The notes beneath the pieces were generated by a model. That model saw only the letters and a list, made by a program, of their open reading frames with translations, did no database searches and was not told the origin of the DNA. Both the position numbers and the translations under genes were made by a program. From NCBI GenBank assembly GCA_028023455.1, contig JAQFVV010006208.1, forward strand, positions 3,206,963 to 3,270,962: a stretch of 64,000 nucleotides of DNA, given 5' to 3'. Numbering within the stretch: the first letter of the stretch is position 1; the number at the start of each line of letters is the position of its first letter. Below, piece after piece: positions 20,966 to 31,783 of this stretch. This DNA comes from Epiperipatus broadwayi. Lineage: Eukaryota > Onychophora > Udeonychophora > Euonychophora > Peripatidae.

Positions 20966-21305
20966 ATCAAACAAAAAAACCCATATTAATTTTTTATATT
21001 TTGTAATGAAATGTTATATTTCTACATTTGCACTTGGTGGGGAGGTTATTTTCAACTCACTTCTGTCGTCTTCTGATTTTGTTTTGTTGTGGGGGGGGGG
21101 ACAAAGAGAGAGAGATTTTGCGTGTTTTGAAAGAATATTTCCAATCTTTTCAAATTATGTCAACAATTTCACAAAAAAAAAAAAAAACAAAACACCCAAA
21201 ACAACAAAACCCCAAAATTTTCACATTGTCACCACGGCACCACCCTCAGTGGTGGGCGACCAAAAGAAGAGGGGGGTCCCCGGAAAAAAACTCCTAATAG
21301 TGTAA
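20966..21305. other. Homopolymer-rich stretch of doubtful sequence quality
   Basis: Contains runs of ten G (about 21091-21101), AAAAAAACAAAA-type tracts and GAGGGGGGTCCCCGG. The local composition differs from all neighbouring DNA. Two overlapping plus-strand frames (21006-21305, 21028-21297) have no recognisable domain. Confidence 0.45.
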
Positions 21306-21730
21306 CTATAGATTTTCCGCTGTCCATTACAATATAGACATATCAAAAAATGAAAGCTAATCTAATTAATATAATAAACCAATTCTCATTTGGGTGAAAT
21401 TTGTTCAATATATAAACATGTGTGTAAAAATAATGTTTGAAAAAAGTCAGCAACACTTAAATATTGCAGTGATAAAAATGCATTAGCTTATCGTATACAT
21501 GATCTGGAATATCAATTACATAAGCTGCACATTTTTTTCAGTTTATTAGTCTGTAGCTAATTTTATCAGCCATTTGTTACACTAATTTGATATTTAATTA
21601 TTGCAATTGATTTTTCAAATAATTGTAATTGGTTTTGAGGGTCAGTGTATTATCACAAAAACATAATAGAAAACAATCTTATTAGAAGTATATACTCTTA
21701 TTCTTCTCCTTTACTTTCTTTGCATTTCTT
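21306..21730. other. AT-rich intron, nothing recognised
   Basis: No feature supported. Confidence 0.35.
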
Positions 21731-21731
21731 T

Positions 21732-21949
21732 ATATATATTGCTTATAATAACTTCTTTCATATACATTTTAATGCAAAAATTTTTTTAAATAAAACTTCT
21801 TTATTTTCCTGATAGTTTCAACTATCCAGCAGTCTTCATCAGAGCTGAGGACTGCTGGACAGTCAAAACTATCAGAAAAATAAAGTTTTATTTAAAAAAT
21901 TTTTTGCTTTAAAATGTATATGGAAGAAGTTATTATAAGCAATATATAT
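21732..21949. mobile_element. Palindromic PLE-type repeat with GACTG/CAGTC motif at the centre
   Basis: The two halves (21732-21840 and 21841-21949) are near-perfect reverse complements, from ATATATATTGCTTATAATAA out to the matching TTATTATAAGCAATATATAT. The centre carries GACTGCTGGACAGTCAAAAC preceded by CTGAG, on both strands. It is related to the tandem at 22265-22450. Confidence 0.7.
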
Positions 21950-22044
21950 GAAAAAACAATCTTTATAGCAATACAATTTATCCACTACTTTGAACACATT
22001 TTAGCAAAAATGTTTTATTGTACCTATATGCATGCAAAATCTTT

Positions 22045-22165
22045 TTGTCTTGCGTTGTTAGCCGAGAGGTATCGCAGCTGCCATGCAAGCAAGTAGTTGG
22101 TTGCAGACGGTTGTGGGTTCGCGTCCCGGCAGATGCTATGACATATGGAAAAAAAAAAAAAAAAA
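22045..22165 (+). mobile_element. tRNA-derived SINE
   Basis: Starts CTTGCGTTGTTAGCCGAGAG. It has an A-box-like TTAGCCGAGAGG, a B box GTGGGTTCGCGTCCCGG, the tail GCAGATGCTATGACATATGG and a poly-A run. It belongs to the same family as 13760 and 23638. A partial flanking match AAAATCTT may be the target duplication. Confidence 0.75.
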
Positions 22166-22169
22166 ATCT

Positions 22170-22264
22170 TATATTTTGACTATACTGCAGTCTTCTTCAA
22201 AGCCATTTTTGATTTGATTTTTTTAAAGTAAAAACATTTTTTTTTTACTTTAAAAAAAATAAAA
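22170..22264 (-). mobile_element. Inverted copy of the 68-bp PLE-type unit
   Basis: The minus-strand match TCTTATATTTTGACTATACTG and GCAGTCTTCTTCAAAGCCA is the reverse complement of the downstream tandem units. They are separated by an AT hairpin (TTTTTTTAAAGTAAAAAC and its complement). Confidence 0.65.
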
Positions 22265-22450
22265 TAATAAGTGACTCTGAAGAAGACTGCAGGACAGTCA
22301 AAACATAAGATTGTTCCTTGTAAAAAAATAAAATAAAAGTGGCTCTGAAGAAGACTGCAGGACAGTCGAAACATAAGATTGTTACTTGTAAAAAAATAAA
22401 ATAAAAGTGGCTCTGAAGAAGACTACAGGACAGTCGAAACATAAGATTGA
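22265..22450 (+). ncRNA. Three tandem 68-bp units with hammerhead-like motif
   Basis: Units start near 22275, 22343 and 22411. Each has CTCTGAAGA, an extra A, a perfect 5-bp stem GACTG/CAGTC (third unit GACTA/CAGTC, weakened) around CAGGA, then GAAAC (AAAAC in the first unit). CUGAAGA plus stem plus GAAA is the hammerhead core pattern reported for Penelope-like elements. The cleavage site and stem I are not clear by eye. The short minus-strand frames across this region are artefacts of the repeat. Confidence 0.6.
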
Positions 22451-22455
22451 GCATG

Positions 22456-23637
22456 CATATAGATCAATAAAAGGTTTTTGCTAAAAAGTATTCAAAATAG
22501 TAGATAAATTGTATTTATATAAGATATTACAGCAAAATAAAGGAAGTGGTGAATTTGGTAATATTTCTGAATCCTTATAGCATTAATAAGAGACTCATAA
22601 TAATTCCTATTGCAGAGAATTTGTGTTTACTTTTTAAAAAATATTTAACTTTAGTTATATATATATATGAAACTAAGATTGGCACTCTGTAGTGGAGACT
22701 TAATCTTAAATATTGATAACCAGTTCCTAAGCAAACATAAATAGTGTAATCGCTCATACTACATATAGATATTTCATTTACAACCTATTCTAGTCAGATA
22801 AGATAGAAATCAAGATATTTATCTACCATGTTAGAATAACTGCCAAGGCCTTATATATATATAAAGAAATTGATACAAATTAGTGTTTGTTTTCTATGAT
22901 TTTGCTATTGCATAATTGTATTTATTTGGTTTTGTTCAAATATATAATATTAAGTACGGGCTTTGCAAAACAGGTACAAATTTTATAAGAATTGAAAATA
23001 ATCACCATCGCTAATTCAAACGTGATATTAATGACTTTTGCTAAAAATATATGTATTAAATCAGAAGTAAATTTTAATAGTGTAGATATATAATGTTGTA
23101 AACAGAGATAAGGACCAAATCTTTTCCAACAAGTGAGAAGATATTACCAGGCTTACCATTGGTAGGTAATGAGGAATTGAGTAGTTCTTTATTTTTGTTT
23201 TATCCTCTACTACTAATAACTTGACACATATTATGAACTAATATTTGATTGTTAACTGGTTAATTATAGACTGGTTACTTGAAAAAAAAATCTTAAATTT
23301 GACTGGAACCTGAAACATTTTTCAGGCTTTGCCTAACTTTGATTTAAACTCCACATCATAGACTTAGCAGGCCCTATTCTTACACCAGAAGGTTATTCAT
23401 ATTATTATTAAGTTTCAGCAATTAACACCTTTATTTTAGTAATTTATTTATTAGTAACTTATAGACAGATGGTTGAAGAACATGGTAAGAAAAATAATAA
23501 GTGGCTTGAATCAAAATATTTAATATAAGTTGTGCTTTATTAATCGGATAATGATAATTAGATTAAAATTTTGGTGGTAAAACAGAAATATTGAAAGAAA
23601 TATAGTAATAGGTTCTTTTCATCAGAAAGATAGTCAA
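22456..23637. other. AT-rich intron, nothing recognised
   Basis: No reading frame or repeat match that I can support. Confidence 0.35.
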
Positions 23638-23728
23638 GCATTGGTGGCCGAGTGGTCAGCACAGCTGCCTTACAAGCAGTTATCCCGGGTTCATTTCCCG
23701 GCCGATGTTTTGACACATGAAAAAAAAA
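23638..23728 (+). mobile_element. tRNA-derived SINE
   Basis: Starts GCATTGGTGGCCGAGTGGTC. The A box TGGCCGAGTGGT, the B-box-like GGGTTCATTTCCCGG, the tail GATGTTTTGACACATG and the poly-A run are clear. There is no complete tRNA fold, so this is not a functional tRNA. Confidence 0.8.
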
Positions 23729-24193
23729 GACTGTATTTACATTTGTTTTCTAGCTAATTGAAGCCTTAGTTATTCAGCCAATTGGAAAGTGTTTATACTA
23801 ATGTATAAGTAATGTTATTTCTAACTGGTTGTTAATTACTCTGAAAAATTAGTTGATTTAATTCTTTTAAAATAAAATATATGATTTGTAATTGTTAAAT
23901 AGTCAGAAATATTAACTAAGATAATTATTAAATATATTTCTTAATATTACCTATTATTTATTCAATATCAAATTACTGATTACAATTTTTTTTAAAATAA
24001 ATTTGAGCCAGTTAAAACTAAATATTATTATTGGTATTTGAAATGAAAATTTCATCATAATGAATATTTTTTATTTGATGATTACAAGTGTTGATTAAAT
24101 GTAAGGATTACATATTTGTTTTTGTATTTGCTATATAGTGTTGAATTATATGATGCTTGAAATATGTTGGTCTAGGAAACATATCTTCTTTGT
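23729..24193. other. AT-rich intron, nothing recognised
   Basis: No feature supported. Confidence 0.35.
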
Positions 24194-24865
24194 GAAATAT
24201 TTAGAATGGCAGCTTTACTTCTTAGGCTTTTTAATCCTTAACATTAACCTTGTTATGATAAAATGCATAAAAGATTGTGGAAGTGGATTTTTTAGATATA
24301 TAGTAGATATTTTGTCATATCTCACCTTACCTTTAAATAATGGATTAGTCCCGATATTATGAAATATTTAGAATAGCAGCTTTACTTCTTAGGCTTTTTA
24401 ATCCTTAACATTAACCTTGTTAAGATAAAATGCATAAAAGATTGTGGAAGTGGATTTTTTAGATATATAGTAGATATTTTGTCATATCTCACCTTACCTT
24501 TAAATAATGGATTAGTCCCGATATTATGAAATATTTAGAATAGCAGCTTTACTTCTTAGGCTTATTAATCCTTAACATTAACTTTGTTATGATAAAATGC
24601 ATAAAAGATTGTGGAAGTGGATTTTTTAGATATATAGTAGATATTTTGTCATATCTCACCTTACCTTTAAATAATGGATTAGTCCCGATATTATGAAATA
24701 TTTAGAATAGCAGCTTTACTTCTTAGGCTTTTTAATCCTTAACATTAACCTTGTTAAGATAAAATGCATAAAAGATTGTGAGAATGGATTTTTTATATAT
24801 GCAGTAGATATTATGTCATATCTCACCTTACCTTTAAATAATGGATTAATCCCGATTCCATCTTA
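24194..24865. repeat. 167-bp tandem repeat, four units, containing an LTR start
   Basis: Units begin at 24194, 24361, 24528 and 24695 (GAAATATTTAGAATRGCAGC) and are nearly identical. The last third of each (TGTCATATCTCACC to TAGTCCCGAT) equals the first about 45 bp of the LTR family at 31157. The unit is therefore flanking DNA plus the LTR 5' edge. The open frame 24138-24362 lies in it and is not a gene. Confidence 0.8.
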
Positions 24866-25065
24866 TCCGGATTGGATTGAGCATTCACTGCCGTAAACCT
24901 ATGTATTTAATGCAAAGCCAATGTCAAGAATGGGTCAATAAGTGATGATACTCACCGAATCGGAATGTTTCCCTTGAGGATGTGGCAGTGAATGTTCAAT
25001 CCGATCTGGATAAGATTGAATCTGGACTAGTCCATTATTTGAAGTCAAGGGGAGATGTGACATAT
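24820..25065. mobile_element. Two LTR 5' ends in inverted orientation
   Basis: The plus half (about 24815-24972: TGTCATATCTCACCTTACC to CACCGAATCGGAATGTTTCC) matches the 5' part of the 31157 LTR. The following stretch to about 25065 is its reverse complement (GATCTGGATAAGATTGAATC, TTTGAAGTCAAGGGGAGATG). The arrangement is 5' edge outward on both sides. Confidence 0.6.
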
Positions 25066-25320
25066 TTATTGGTTAATCATCATTTTAAATGCTAACAAAA
25101 ACTAATGTTGGAAATTTATATTTTCTATATCACTGTTTACATAATTTTGTTTTTGGATTGCTGAAAAGATAAGTTGGGAGAAAGGGTTTGCATTAGTAAT
25201 ATTTGTGTAAAGGCCTTTATCGTTAAAACTATTGTTGATATCTATCAAAAACTAAGATTCGATGACTCCTTTTTTAAAGTTTGCATTAGTCATGTAATCC
25301 AACTACGAAAACATGAGTAA

Positions 25321-25400
25321 TAAATGAATAGTGCTAAACATATCCCCAGTCTAATTTCTAAGTATTAGCTTTCATTAGTGAGTGAGGAGTGATAGAATTG
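25321..25400 (-). repeat. Decayed family A hammerhead fragment, minus strand
   Basis: ATATCCCCAGTCTAATTTCT, then GCTTTCATTAGTGAG, read on the minus strand as CTAATGA, AGC...GCT-like stem and GAAAT. The core is mutated. Confidence 0.5.
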
Positions 25401-25641
25401 CTCAATCATTAATCACTTATACTATTAACACTAATGACTTGAACACTTCTGGATGGATAGGAACAATCCATTGCTCCTAATCAATAAATTGCAAAATATC
25501 TAAACACTTGTCTGGGCATAATAGATCATGATTACATAGATATTTCAAGAGTATGGTGATATAAAGTGAGTTGTTACTATTAATATAACTATTTCGGATG
25601 CTTTTCTGAATGTGCTACAAAATCTTTTTTCTTTTTTTAAG

Positions 25642-25842
25642 GATATGAATCCTGATGCTATTCATCCTGACTTTCGTTTGTGGTTAACCAGTTATCCCTC
25701 GGAACATTTCCCTGTATCCGTGCTACAAAATGGAATCAAAATGACTAACGAACCTCCTAAAGGATTAAAAGCGAATATAATTCGGTCTTATATGAGTGAT
25801 CCAATATCTGATCCGGAGTTTTTTACGAGCTGCAACAAACCA
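25642..25842 (+). CDS. Axonemal dynein heavy chain, exon 4 in window (end of AAA6 P-loop domain)
   Basis: Encodes 67 residues from [19 protein letters not shown] to [11 protein letters not shown]. The '[20 protein letters not shown]' and '[14 protein letters not shown]' strings are diagnostic of the AAA6 P-loop domain. The closing '[12 protein letters not shown]' fits the DNAH3/7/12 subgroup. Acceptor CTTTTTTTAAG|GAT and donor CCA|GTAAGT are both phase 0. The preceding codon is GAG of the exon ending at 15776. A short open frame upstream of 25642 reads through the polypyrimidine tract and is not exon. Confidence 0.95.
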
Positions 25843-26128
25843 GTAAGTATTCATTGAAGAATTAAATTTCACCATTTAAGAGTGAAATAAAAATATTGAA
25901 ATTATCATTCATTATATTAGTTAAAAATTATGATGTATTTTTAGAGATGTTTAAAAAATTAACTCCGCAACTTGTGATAACTTTAAAAAAAGTTTTTTTT
26001 ATTAAAGATTTTATTTAAAAAGTTATGTCTATTAACTACATATGGATCTTTAATGAAGTATCTAGAAAAAACAAAAAAAGAAAATGTTGAACTAGATGAT
26101 CTTAGCATATGTGTGTGTATATATATAT
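25843..26128. other. AT-rich intron, nothing recognised
   Basis: No feature supported; ends in a GT/TA microsatellite at about 26108-26128. Confidence 0.4.
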
Positions 26129-26706
26129 CAGGGGTAGCCTAGACATCGACCGCAAAATCTCTGGAAGTTGATTGCGAAACTGACATGAACATTGACAAAT
26201 TATAGTGATAAATTCAGAGCTGATTTGAATATAAAAAAATAAAAAAAGTAAAAATTCAAAATAATTCTCATTTAAAAATAGTTCCATTTAAAATAACACC
26301 TATTGTTGTTATTCTCGATCTCAAAAATAAATACAGATTGGAGAAGTTGAAAAGAATTTAATTATTTTTGTGTAATGCTAGAGCTAAAATTCTTGGAAAT
26401 ATTTAATTGCTGTTTTCCTGAGGAGAAATGAAAATAACTATTCCTGGAGAAACAAGGATTTTAATGAACTGACTTTAAATCAAAGAAGTTGTGAACTTTT
26501 TAAAACATTTCCTCTAGCTAGCAAATAATTCTAAAGGAGATTTAAAAAGAAAACAGGACTTTGAACTGTTATTTTTTTTTGTTCCAGCAAAAATAACATT
26601 TTTTGTTCTGGTTTCCGGTTGGAAGCCCTGAAAAAAATGTAGTCATCCTCAGGTATACTTTCACCAAAAAAGTCACCCCCAATGTCTAAATGTTTGGCTG
26701 CCCCTG
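26129..26706. mobile_element. hAT-like MITE
   Basis: Terminal inverted repeats are CAGGGGTAGCC and GGCTGCCCCTG. It sits in TA-rich DNA, so the target duplication (ATATATAT-like on both sides) is suggestive only. The 578-bp interior is noncoding; the minus-strand open frame 26102-26287 overlaps its end and has no domain. Confidence 0.65.
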
Positions 26707-26726
26707 ACATATATCATTAAAAACCA

Positions 26727-26800
26727 GTCAACACTTAAACAATCATAATATCAATAACAATCAACAATTTCTAACTGTTGCCAAGGCAACCTCCTTTTGA
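26727..26800. mobile_element. MITE fragment (CAAGGCAACC family)
   Basis: Half of the palindromic element: AACCAGTCAACACTTAAACA, TAACTGTTGCCAAGGCAACC. Compare 33540-33800. Confidence 0.6.
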
Positions 26801-26819
26801 CACTTATATGGACAACAAC

Positions 26820-27545
26820 AATCTACTTTGCAACATCATTCCAGACCCTTCTATGTAATAAAGACTAATTAATCACTTATCTTTTTCAATGTATAATAAT
26901 TTTTTATTATTATCAATCTATTGCAAAATGGTCTTTCCAAATTTAACCCAGTTTTTTGTTCTTTAGTTTCTCTTTTCCACTTCACAGTAAAATTATCTAT
27001 CCATCAATTTCAGATGTGATCTCTTTCTAGATCTTTTACAATCTCTTGGAATCAGTTTATGACGTCAATTTTTTTTCTATTATTATTTCTTCTAGTAATT
27101 TGTCCAGCTCAGTTTCATTGTAATCTTGTAACTTTGTTCAATATTTTTCATTTTTCACCCATGCATTTGATTTTTAATTTCTCTTCTCGTTACTTTCAAT
27201 GTATATCTCTCTACACTTTACTAGTTAACTGATGTGCATATTTTATTAAGTGGTCTGAAATTTCTGCATGTCTCTTTTGTTAAAAGTTCATGTCTCAGAT
27301 CCATAAGTAAAAAGTTGTAAAAATATACCTGTTATAAATCTTCCTCTTCAAATGCGTAGGTATATTTCTTTTTAATATAAATTACTTCTACCAAAAGCTT
27401 TTTCATCCAAGTATAATTTTAGGATTAATTTCACTCTTTATGTTTTCATCTGTATTAGAAATTTGACTGTTAATTATTAACTTCTTCTAATTTATGATTA
27501 TCAATTTTTATTTTTTTATTAGATAATTTATTGAATAGTGCATTA
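26820..27545 (-). pseudogene. RTE-type LINE 3' end relic
   Basis: The minus strand gives scattered blocks: 'NTNRTNALFNKLSNKKIKID' (after the RT), 'NYTWMKKL', 'LMDLRHELLTKETCRNF' and 'KTGLNLERPF'. These match the C-terminal third of RTE-class ORF2 (the segments usually written LTKET and TGLSLE). Multiple frameshifts. Confidence 0.6.
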
Positions 27546-27569
27546 GTCCTATTAGTATTTATCTGTAGT

Positions 27570-27645
27570 CATAAATATAACAATCAACCCTTAAGCTATC
27601 AACAATTTCAATCTGTAGTCATGGCAACCTACTTTAACAATAGGG
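27570..27645. mobile_element. MITE fragment (CAAGGCAACC family)
   Basis: ACAATCAACCCTTAAGCTAT, TAGTCATGGCAACCTACTTT; diverged half-copy. Confidence 0.5.
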
Positions 27646-28039
27646 ATGTCATCACCTTTATCTCTGGTGTAATATGTTTATATAGATACTAAATATTGCA
27701 ACTTGACCAAGCAGTGTTAATAATGCAAAGAAGTAGTTATACATATGCAGAGAAGCACAGATAAACATTGTAGTGTTTGGTAAAAATGGCAGACATGTTT
27801 GTGCACTCCAGAAAAAACTAGAATTTATTCGAGAAGTCATTTTTAGATCGTATGCTGATAACTGTGGAATTTAATTAAGGCATTGACGTAATGGCAATCG
27901 ACTATTCTAAGAGATATTTGCTGATTGCAAATATTTCTGGATAAGAGACGATATCTTATTGGACGGTGTATTAATTGCTACAGTTATCAGCAAGCGATAA
28001 GAAGACTGGGTAACAACTACGCAGTGTAATATAGAGAGT
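27646..28039. other. Intron, nothing recognised
   Basis: Two minus-strand frames here lack recognisable domains. Confidence 0.35.
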
Positions 28040-28320
28040 AGTAGAGAGCAGTCACGCAGTAGCAAGTTGCAGACCATTCGTTTGGAGAGCATCCGCTGGC
28101 AGACCATTCATTGGAGAGCAGTCGATGCAGACCATTCGTTGGAGAGCATCCGTGGCAGAGCATTCGTTGCAGACCATTCGTTTGGAGAGCATCCATTGCA
28201 GAAAATACAGGGTATATTCAGAGCATTCATTGCAGAGCATATGCACCAGAGCATTAGTTGCAGAGCAGAGCTTTCATTGCAGAGTAGAGCATTAGTTGCA
28301 AGAGAACATCATGGGAATTG
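28040..28320. repeat. Imperfect minisatellite of GAGAGCATCC/GCAGACCATTC modules
   Basis: Short modules (GGAGAGCATCCG, GCAGACCATTCGTT, GCAGAGCATT) alternate about a dozen times. GC content is locally high. Overlapping frames on both strands are by-products. Confidence 0.7.
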
Positions 28321-28329
28321 AACATAGTT

Positions 28330-30110
28330 ATTTGCTGACCGCACAGTCTTACTTGCGGATATAACATTTGCACAGTCAGACTGGCGGATATAACAAACAT
28401 ATATACAAAAGTGAGTTGTTTTTAAATAATTAATTTAAAAGACATTTTAACATTTCTATAATCTAAAGTTAAAAACGTTGATAATTAATCAATCAAAATA
28501 GTTACGGGTTGAAAACTAATTTTTTTTTTTTTTTAAAAAAAAGAAGAAATCTAAACTATTATGATAGAATTTGACAGCTGATTTTTCTTTATTGATACAA
28601 AGGTATATGTGTGTGAATTTGATGTATATTCAAAATGGAATTAGTAATTATAACAAGGTCATTTATTATTTTGATACAATTGAATTTGTGTTAACAAATT
28701 AATATAACACACCTGTGCAGATATATATATATATGTGTTTTGAATAAACCTATTAGAACATATATAAAAACCCATGTATTTTATATCATTTAAAAGTGAC
28801 AACTAAAAATGTTTATTTTGTAACAAATCAAATATGTTCAGAAATTACATGCATACACATGTATGTGTGCATATATATGTCAATTGTATTGCAAATATCA
28901 CTGTGTGTCAAATAGATTTTTATATGTAAAATTTTAATCATTTTTTGACAATTCAAATATATTCATGGTAAACTAATATATCGCACATCTGCGCAAATTA
29001 TATATATGTGAACCCATTAAGAAATATATGTAAACCATAATAGTAATTTGAATTGTATATAGTAATTATGTAAATCACAAATGAGATTTTTTTTAATTAT
29101 ATGTTAATCAAAATCAAAAGGCTTAATTGATATGCGTAGCCTTATTCTAGACCTTAATATCATTTTTTTATTGTTAATAAACTTGTGTTCAGTTATGAAA
29201 ATTATTCCAGTGGTTCTAAATCTGTTTTCATCATCTCTTAGTCACCTACAATAATAAAGCTTGTGTTCTTCTGAGCTAGATTCATGTATAACAGCTGATA
29301 TATAAATGGTGATGTATATTAATGCTTTTGGTCATCCAGAGATGATCAATCATCATCTTAGTTGGCACAATACTCTTTAAAGCCCATGCACTACATTTTA
29401 TTTTAGTTTAGTCTTATTAGGAGTTAAGTTTATAGTTGGCCAGTACAAGTGGCCAGAGCATTGATGATGATCAGCATGTTTTTTGTATCCAAGCATTATT
29501 GTTTGATTCTTATATAATCTGGTGGATGAGCACTTAAGTGGTGCATCCAAATTAATGTTTAAATAATTGCCCCAAGTTGGCAATGGCTCAATAGATAGCC
29601 TGGTCTACGATCCATTTCCAATCCAGTCACCAGATTGACGGTTGATTTTATTCTGATCTGATTTGATTAGTGAATCATTCATGATGATGAAAGGGTATTA
29701 CTTTTGAGTATTACTTATAATTCCTTATACTTTTTATAATGCTGGTTGATGAATAGTTAATCATAGTTGCTCTGAGTAGTAACTGGCTGGCTGATCTCTC
29801 AGAGATCTATTGATCTCATGCTCTCTGTAATATATAAAATTGCTTATATATTTTTGGAAGTTAAACATTAATATTTTTTCATAACATCCTAGGTATGACC
29901 ATCTTTTCATTATCCCCATCCTGTTACACTATAGATATGAAACCAGTTCTGTATCCACTTATAATGGTGTACTTTGTTTTTATAATTATAGGCACTTCTG
30001 TACCACAGCTAGGATTTGGTATAAAACTTACAAAATATCACATGACTCCATCACAGGGCTTCAGCTTACAGCATATGTCTATCAGTTATCAAAGCTTATA
30101 GTAAATGACA
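28330..30110. other. Intron, nothing recognised
   Basis: AT-rich with short TA/TG microsatellites (about 28720, 28860). Frames at 29398-29583 (minus) and 29895-30101 (plus) carry no known domain. Confidence 0.35.
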
Positions 30111-30789
30111 TGGAGATATTGAAAGGAAAAAGTGTACTGCTTACCACAATACATAAGCTGGAATCATGTGATATTTTATTGGTTATATACCAAAATCTAG
30201 CCGCAGAATACAGATGCCTATACTTGTAAAATACTCAGAACACTATTATGTGTGAACACTGAACTATTTTCAGATCTATATGACTCTACAAGCAAATCGG
30301 CTCAGATTTAAAATATTTATCAGCCTTGAGCGATAGCTTGATAGTATAACAAAGAGGTAAATGACAGATGCTGGGAAACTCTTACAAGACCTAAAGTTCC
30401 CACTGATCAAAACCATCCAAATATAAAACTTGTCCAAGCATAGGATAGGAATTTATTAAGCACTCTCGTCTGACAACTACTAAATTTGGTGAAAGAAAAA
30501 TGTGCACTGCTATAATATAACCTGAAGTCATATGGTAATATGAGATATTCTATTTGGTTTATACCAAATCCTAGCCCAATATAGAAATGTTTATAGTTTG
30601 TAAAAAAGTAATGACCTCATAATATATGGATACTGAACTGGTTTCAGATTTACATGACTATATAATTAAGTTAGCTTAGATTAAAAACATTATATGTTTT
30701 TTCAGTCTAAGCCTATGGCTCAGTAGTATAACAAAGAGGTAAATGAAGCAGCTGAAAGGGATACATTTATTAGATTTTAAAGATCCAAG

Positions 30790-30865
30790 CACTTTGCTTC
30801 AAAAATTTCTCACTGTCGAAAGCATAAGCTTGAAACCGGTCAGGGAATACTGGATAGGGTTACCA
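30790..30865 (+). ncRNA. Hammerhead ribozyme remnant (family C)
   Basis: Core CTGTCGA (A6 replaced by T, expected to be inactivating), stem II AAGC/GCTT, GAAAC, stem III AC-CG-GT, GTC cleavage site, then AGGGAATACTGGAT. The fold survives better than the core. Confidence 0.5.
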
Positions 30866-31151
30866 TAGGATTGGATTTATTAACTACTTTCATCTGGCAT
30901 CTTTTGTTGCTTACTAAAACTTAAATGACATAGAGACGGTGGAAAAGTATGAATAGTATATAAGATGGAATCATCATTATAAAGTCATATGATATATAAC
31001 ACATCATGGCGGGAGGTTAGAATTATCTACAGTTACTAAAAAACTAATTGCCGTAATATAAAGAAACTGAACTGGTTTCAGATCTAGATGATTATGCAGG
31101 ATGGGTAACTTATATTGAAAACATTTATGTTTTTCAATTTTGGCTAATAGC

Positions 31152-31783
31152 ATAGTTGTTGTCATATCTCAGTTTGCCTTCAAATAATAGTCGGCTTTAG
31201 GTTCCATCTTATCCAGATTATATCGAGCATTTGTCGCATGAACCTATGTGTATACCAGATAGATATTGCATAGACAATGGCAAGAACAAACCAATAGGCA
31301 ATGATGCTCACTGAATCCGAATGTTTTCATAAGTATATAGGGATCTGGCAATAAATAGTCAATCTTTTTGAAGGTAGGGTCAGAGAACTCCTGTCAAACA
31401 TGAACATCAGTGTACATATTCTCCAGAGAACTAGTGTTCCAAAGCTGGAACACAGAATCTCTGTTCTCCAGCATTGGCACAAGGGCAAACTGTCATAGTA
31501 CAACCAGAAGGGTCATCATATCTCAAGCGGCAAGCTGTCCAGATGCAGATGGAAGTAATAGGGGACTGATATGGGCAATTGCAGTCCCTTCACACCTGAA
31601 TTATGAGGTACACCTTTTGCCAACAGTAGCAGACAGAGTATAGTGATTGTAAAATATAAGTATAAGAGTGTGTTTGTTTTTATATTCGGTAATAAATAAG
31701 AAATGAATTTACACTAGTTTGTATTTATACGAGTCTGTCACTCTTAAATCATATATATAATCCAGACTAAACACAACAATAGT
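31152..31783 (+). mobile_element. Solo LTR with 5-bp target duplication
   Basis: The LTR is 31157-31778, starting TGTTGTCATATCTC and ending CTAAACACAACA. It is flanked by ATAGT at 31152-31156 and 31779-31783. Removing it restores the family C consensus across the joint. TG...CA ends and a 5-bp duplication fit Gypsy-type elements. A TATA-like AATAAATAG lies near 31342. The plus-strand frame 31410-31643 is inside and has no domain. Confidence 0.85.

Noticed and set aside
21006-21305. Two overlapping 90-100-codon frames as genes
   Set aside because: They lie in homopolymer-rich sequence of doubtful quality and have no domain.
22180-22454. Minus-strand FRLSCSLLQSHF-type repeat protein
   Set aside because: It is the complement of the 68-bp tandem PLE-type units.
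13760-23728. Functional tRNA genes at 13760, 22045 and 23638
   Set aside because: A and B boxes are present, but there is no proper acceptor stem or complete cloverleaf, and each ends in a shared tail plus poly-A. They are SINEs.
24138-24362. 74-codon plus-strand frame
   Set aside because: It lies in the 167-bp tandem repeat that includes an LTR edge.
25612-25641. Extension of dynein exon 4 upstream ([10 protein letters not shown])
   Set aside because: It reads through the polypyrimidine tract and the AAG acceptor; family alignment starts at DMNPD.
28052-28321. Overlapping frames on both strands
   Set aside because: Both are by-products of a short-module minisatellite.
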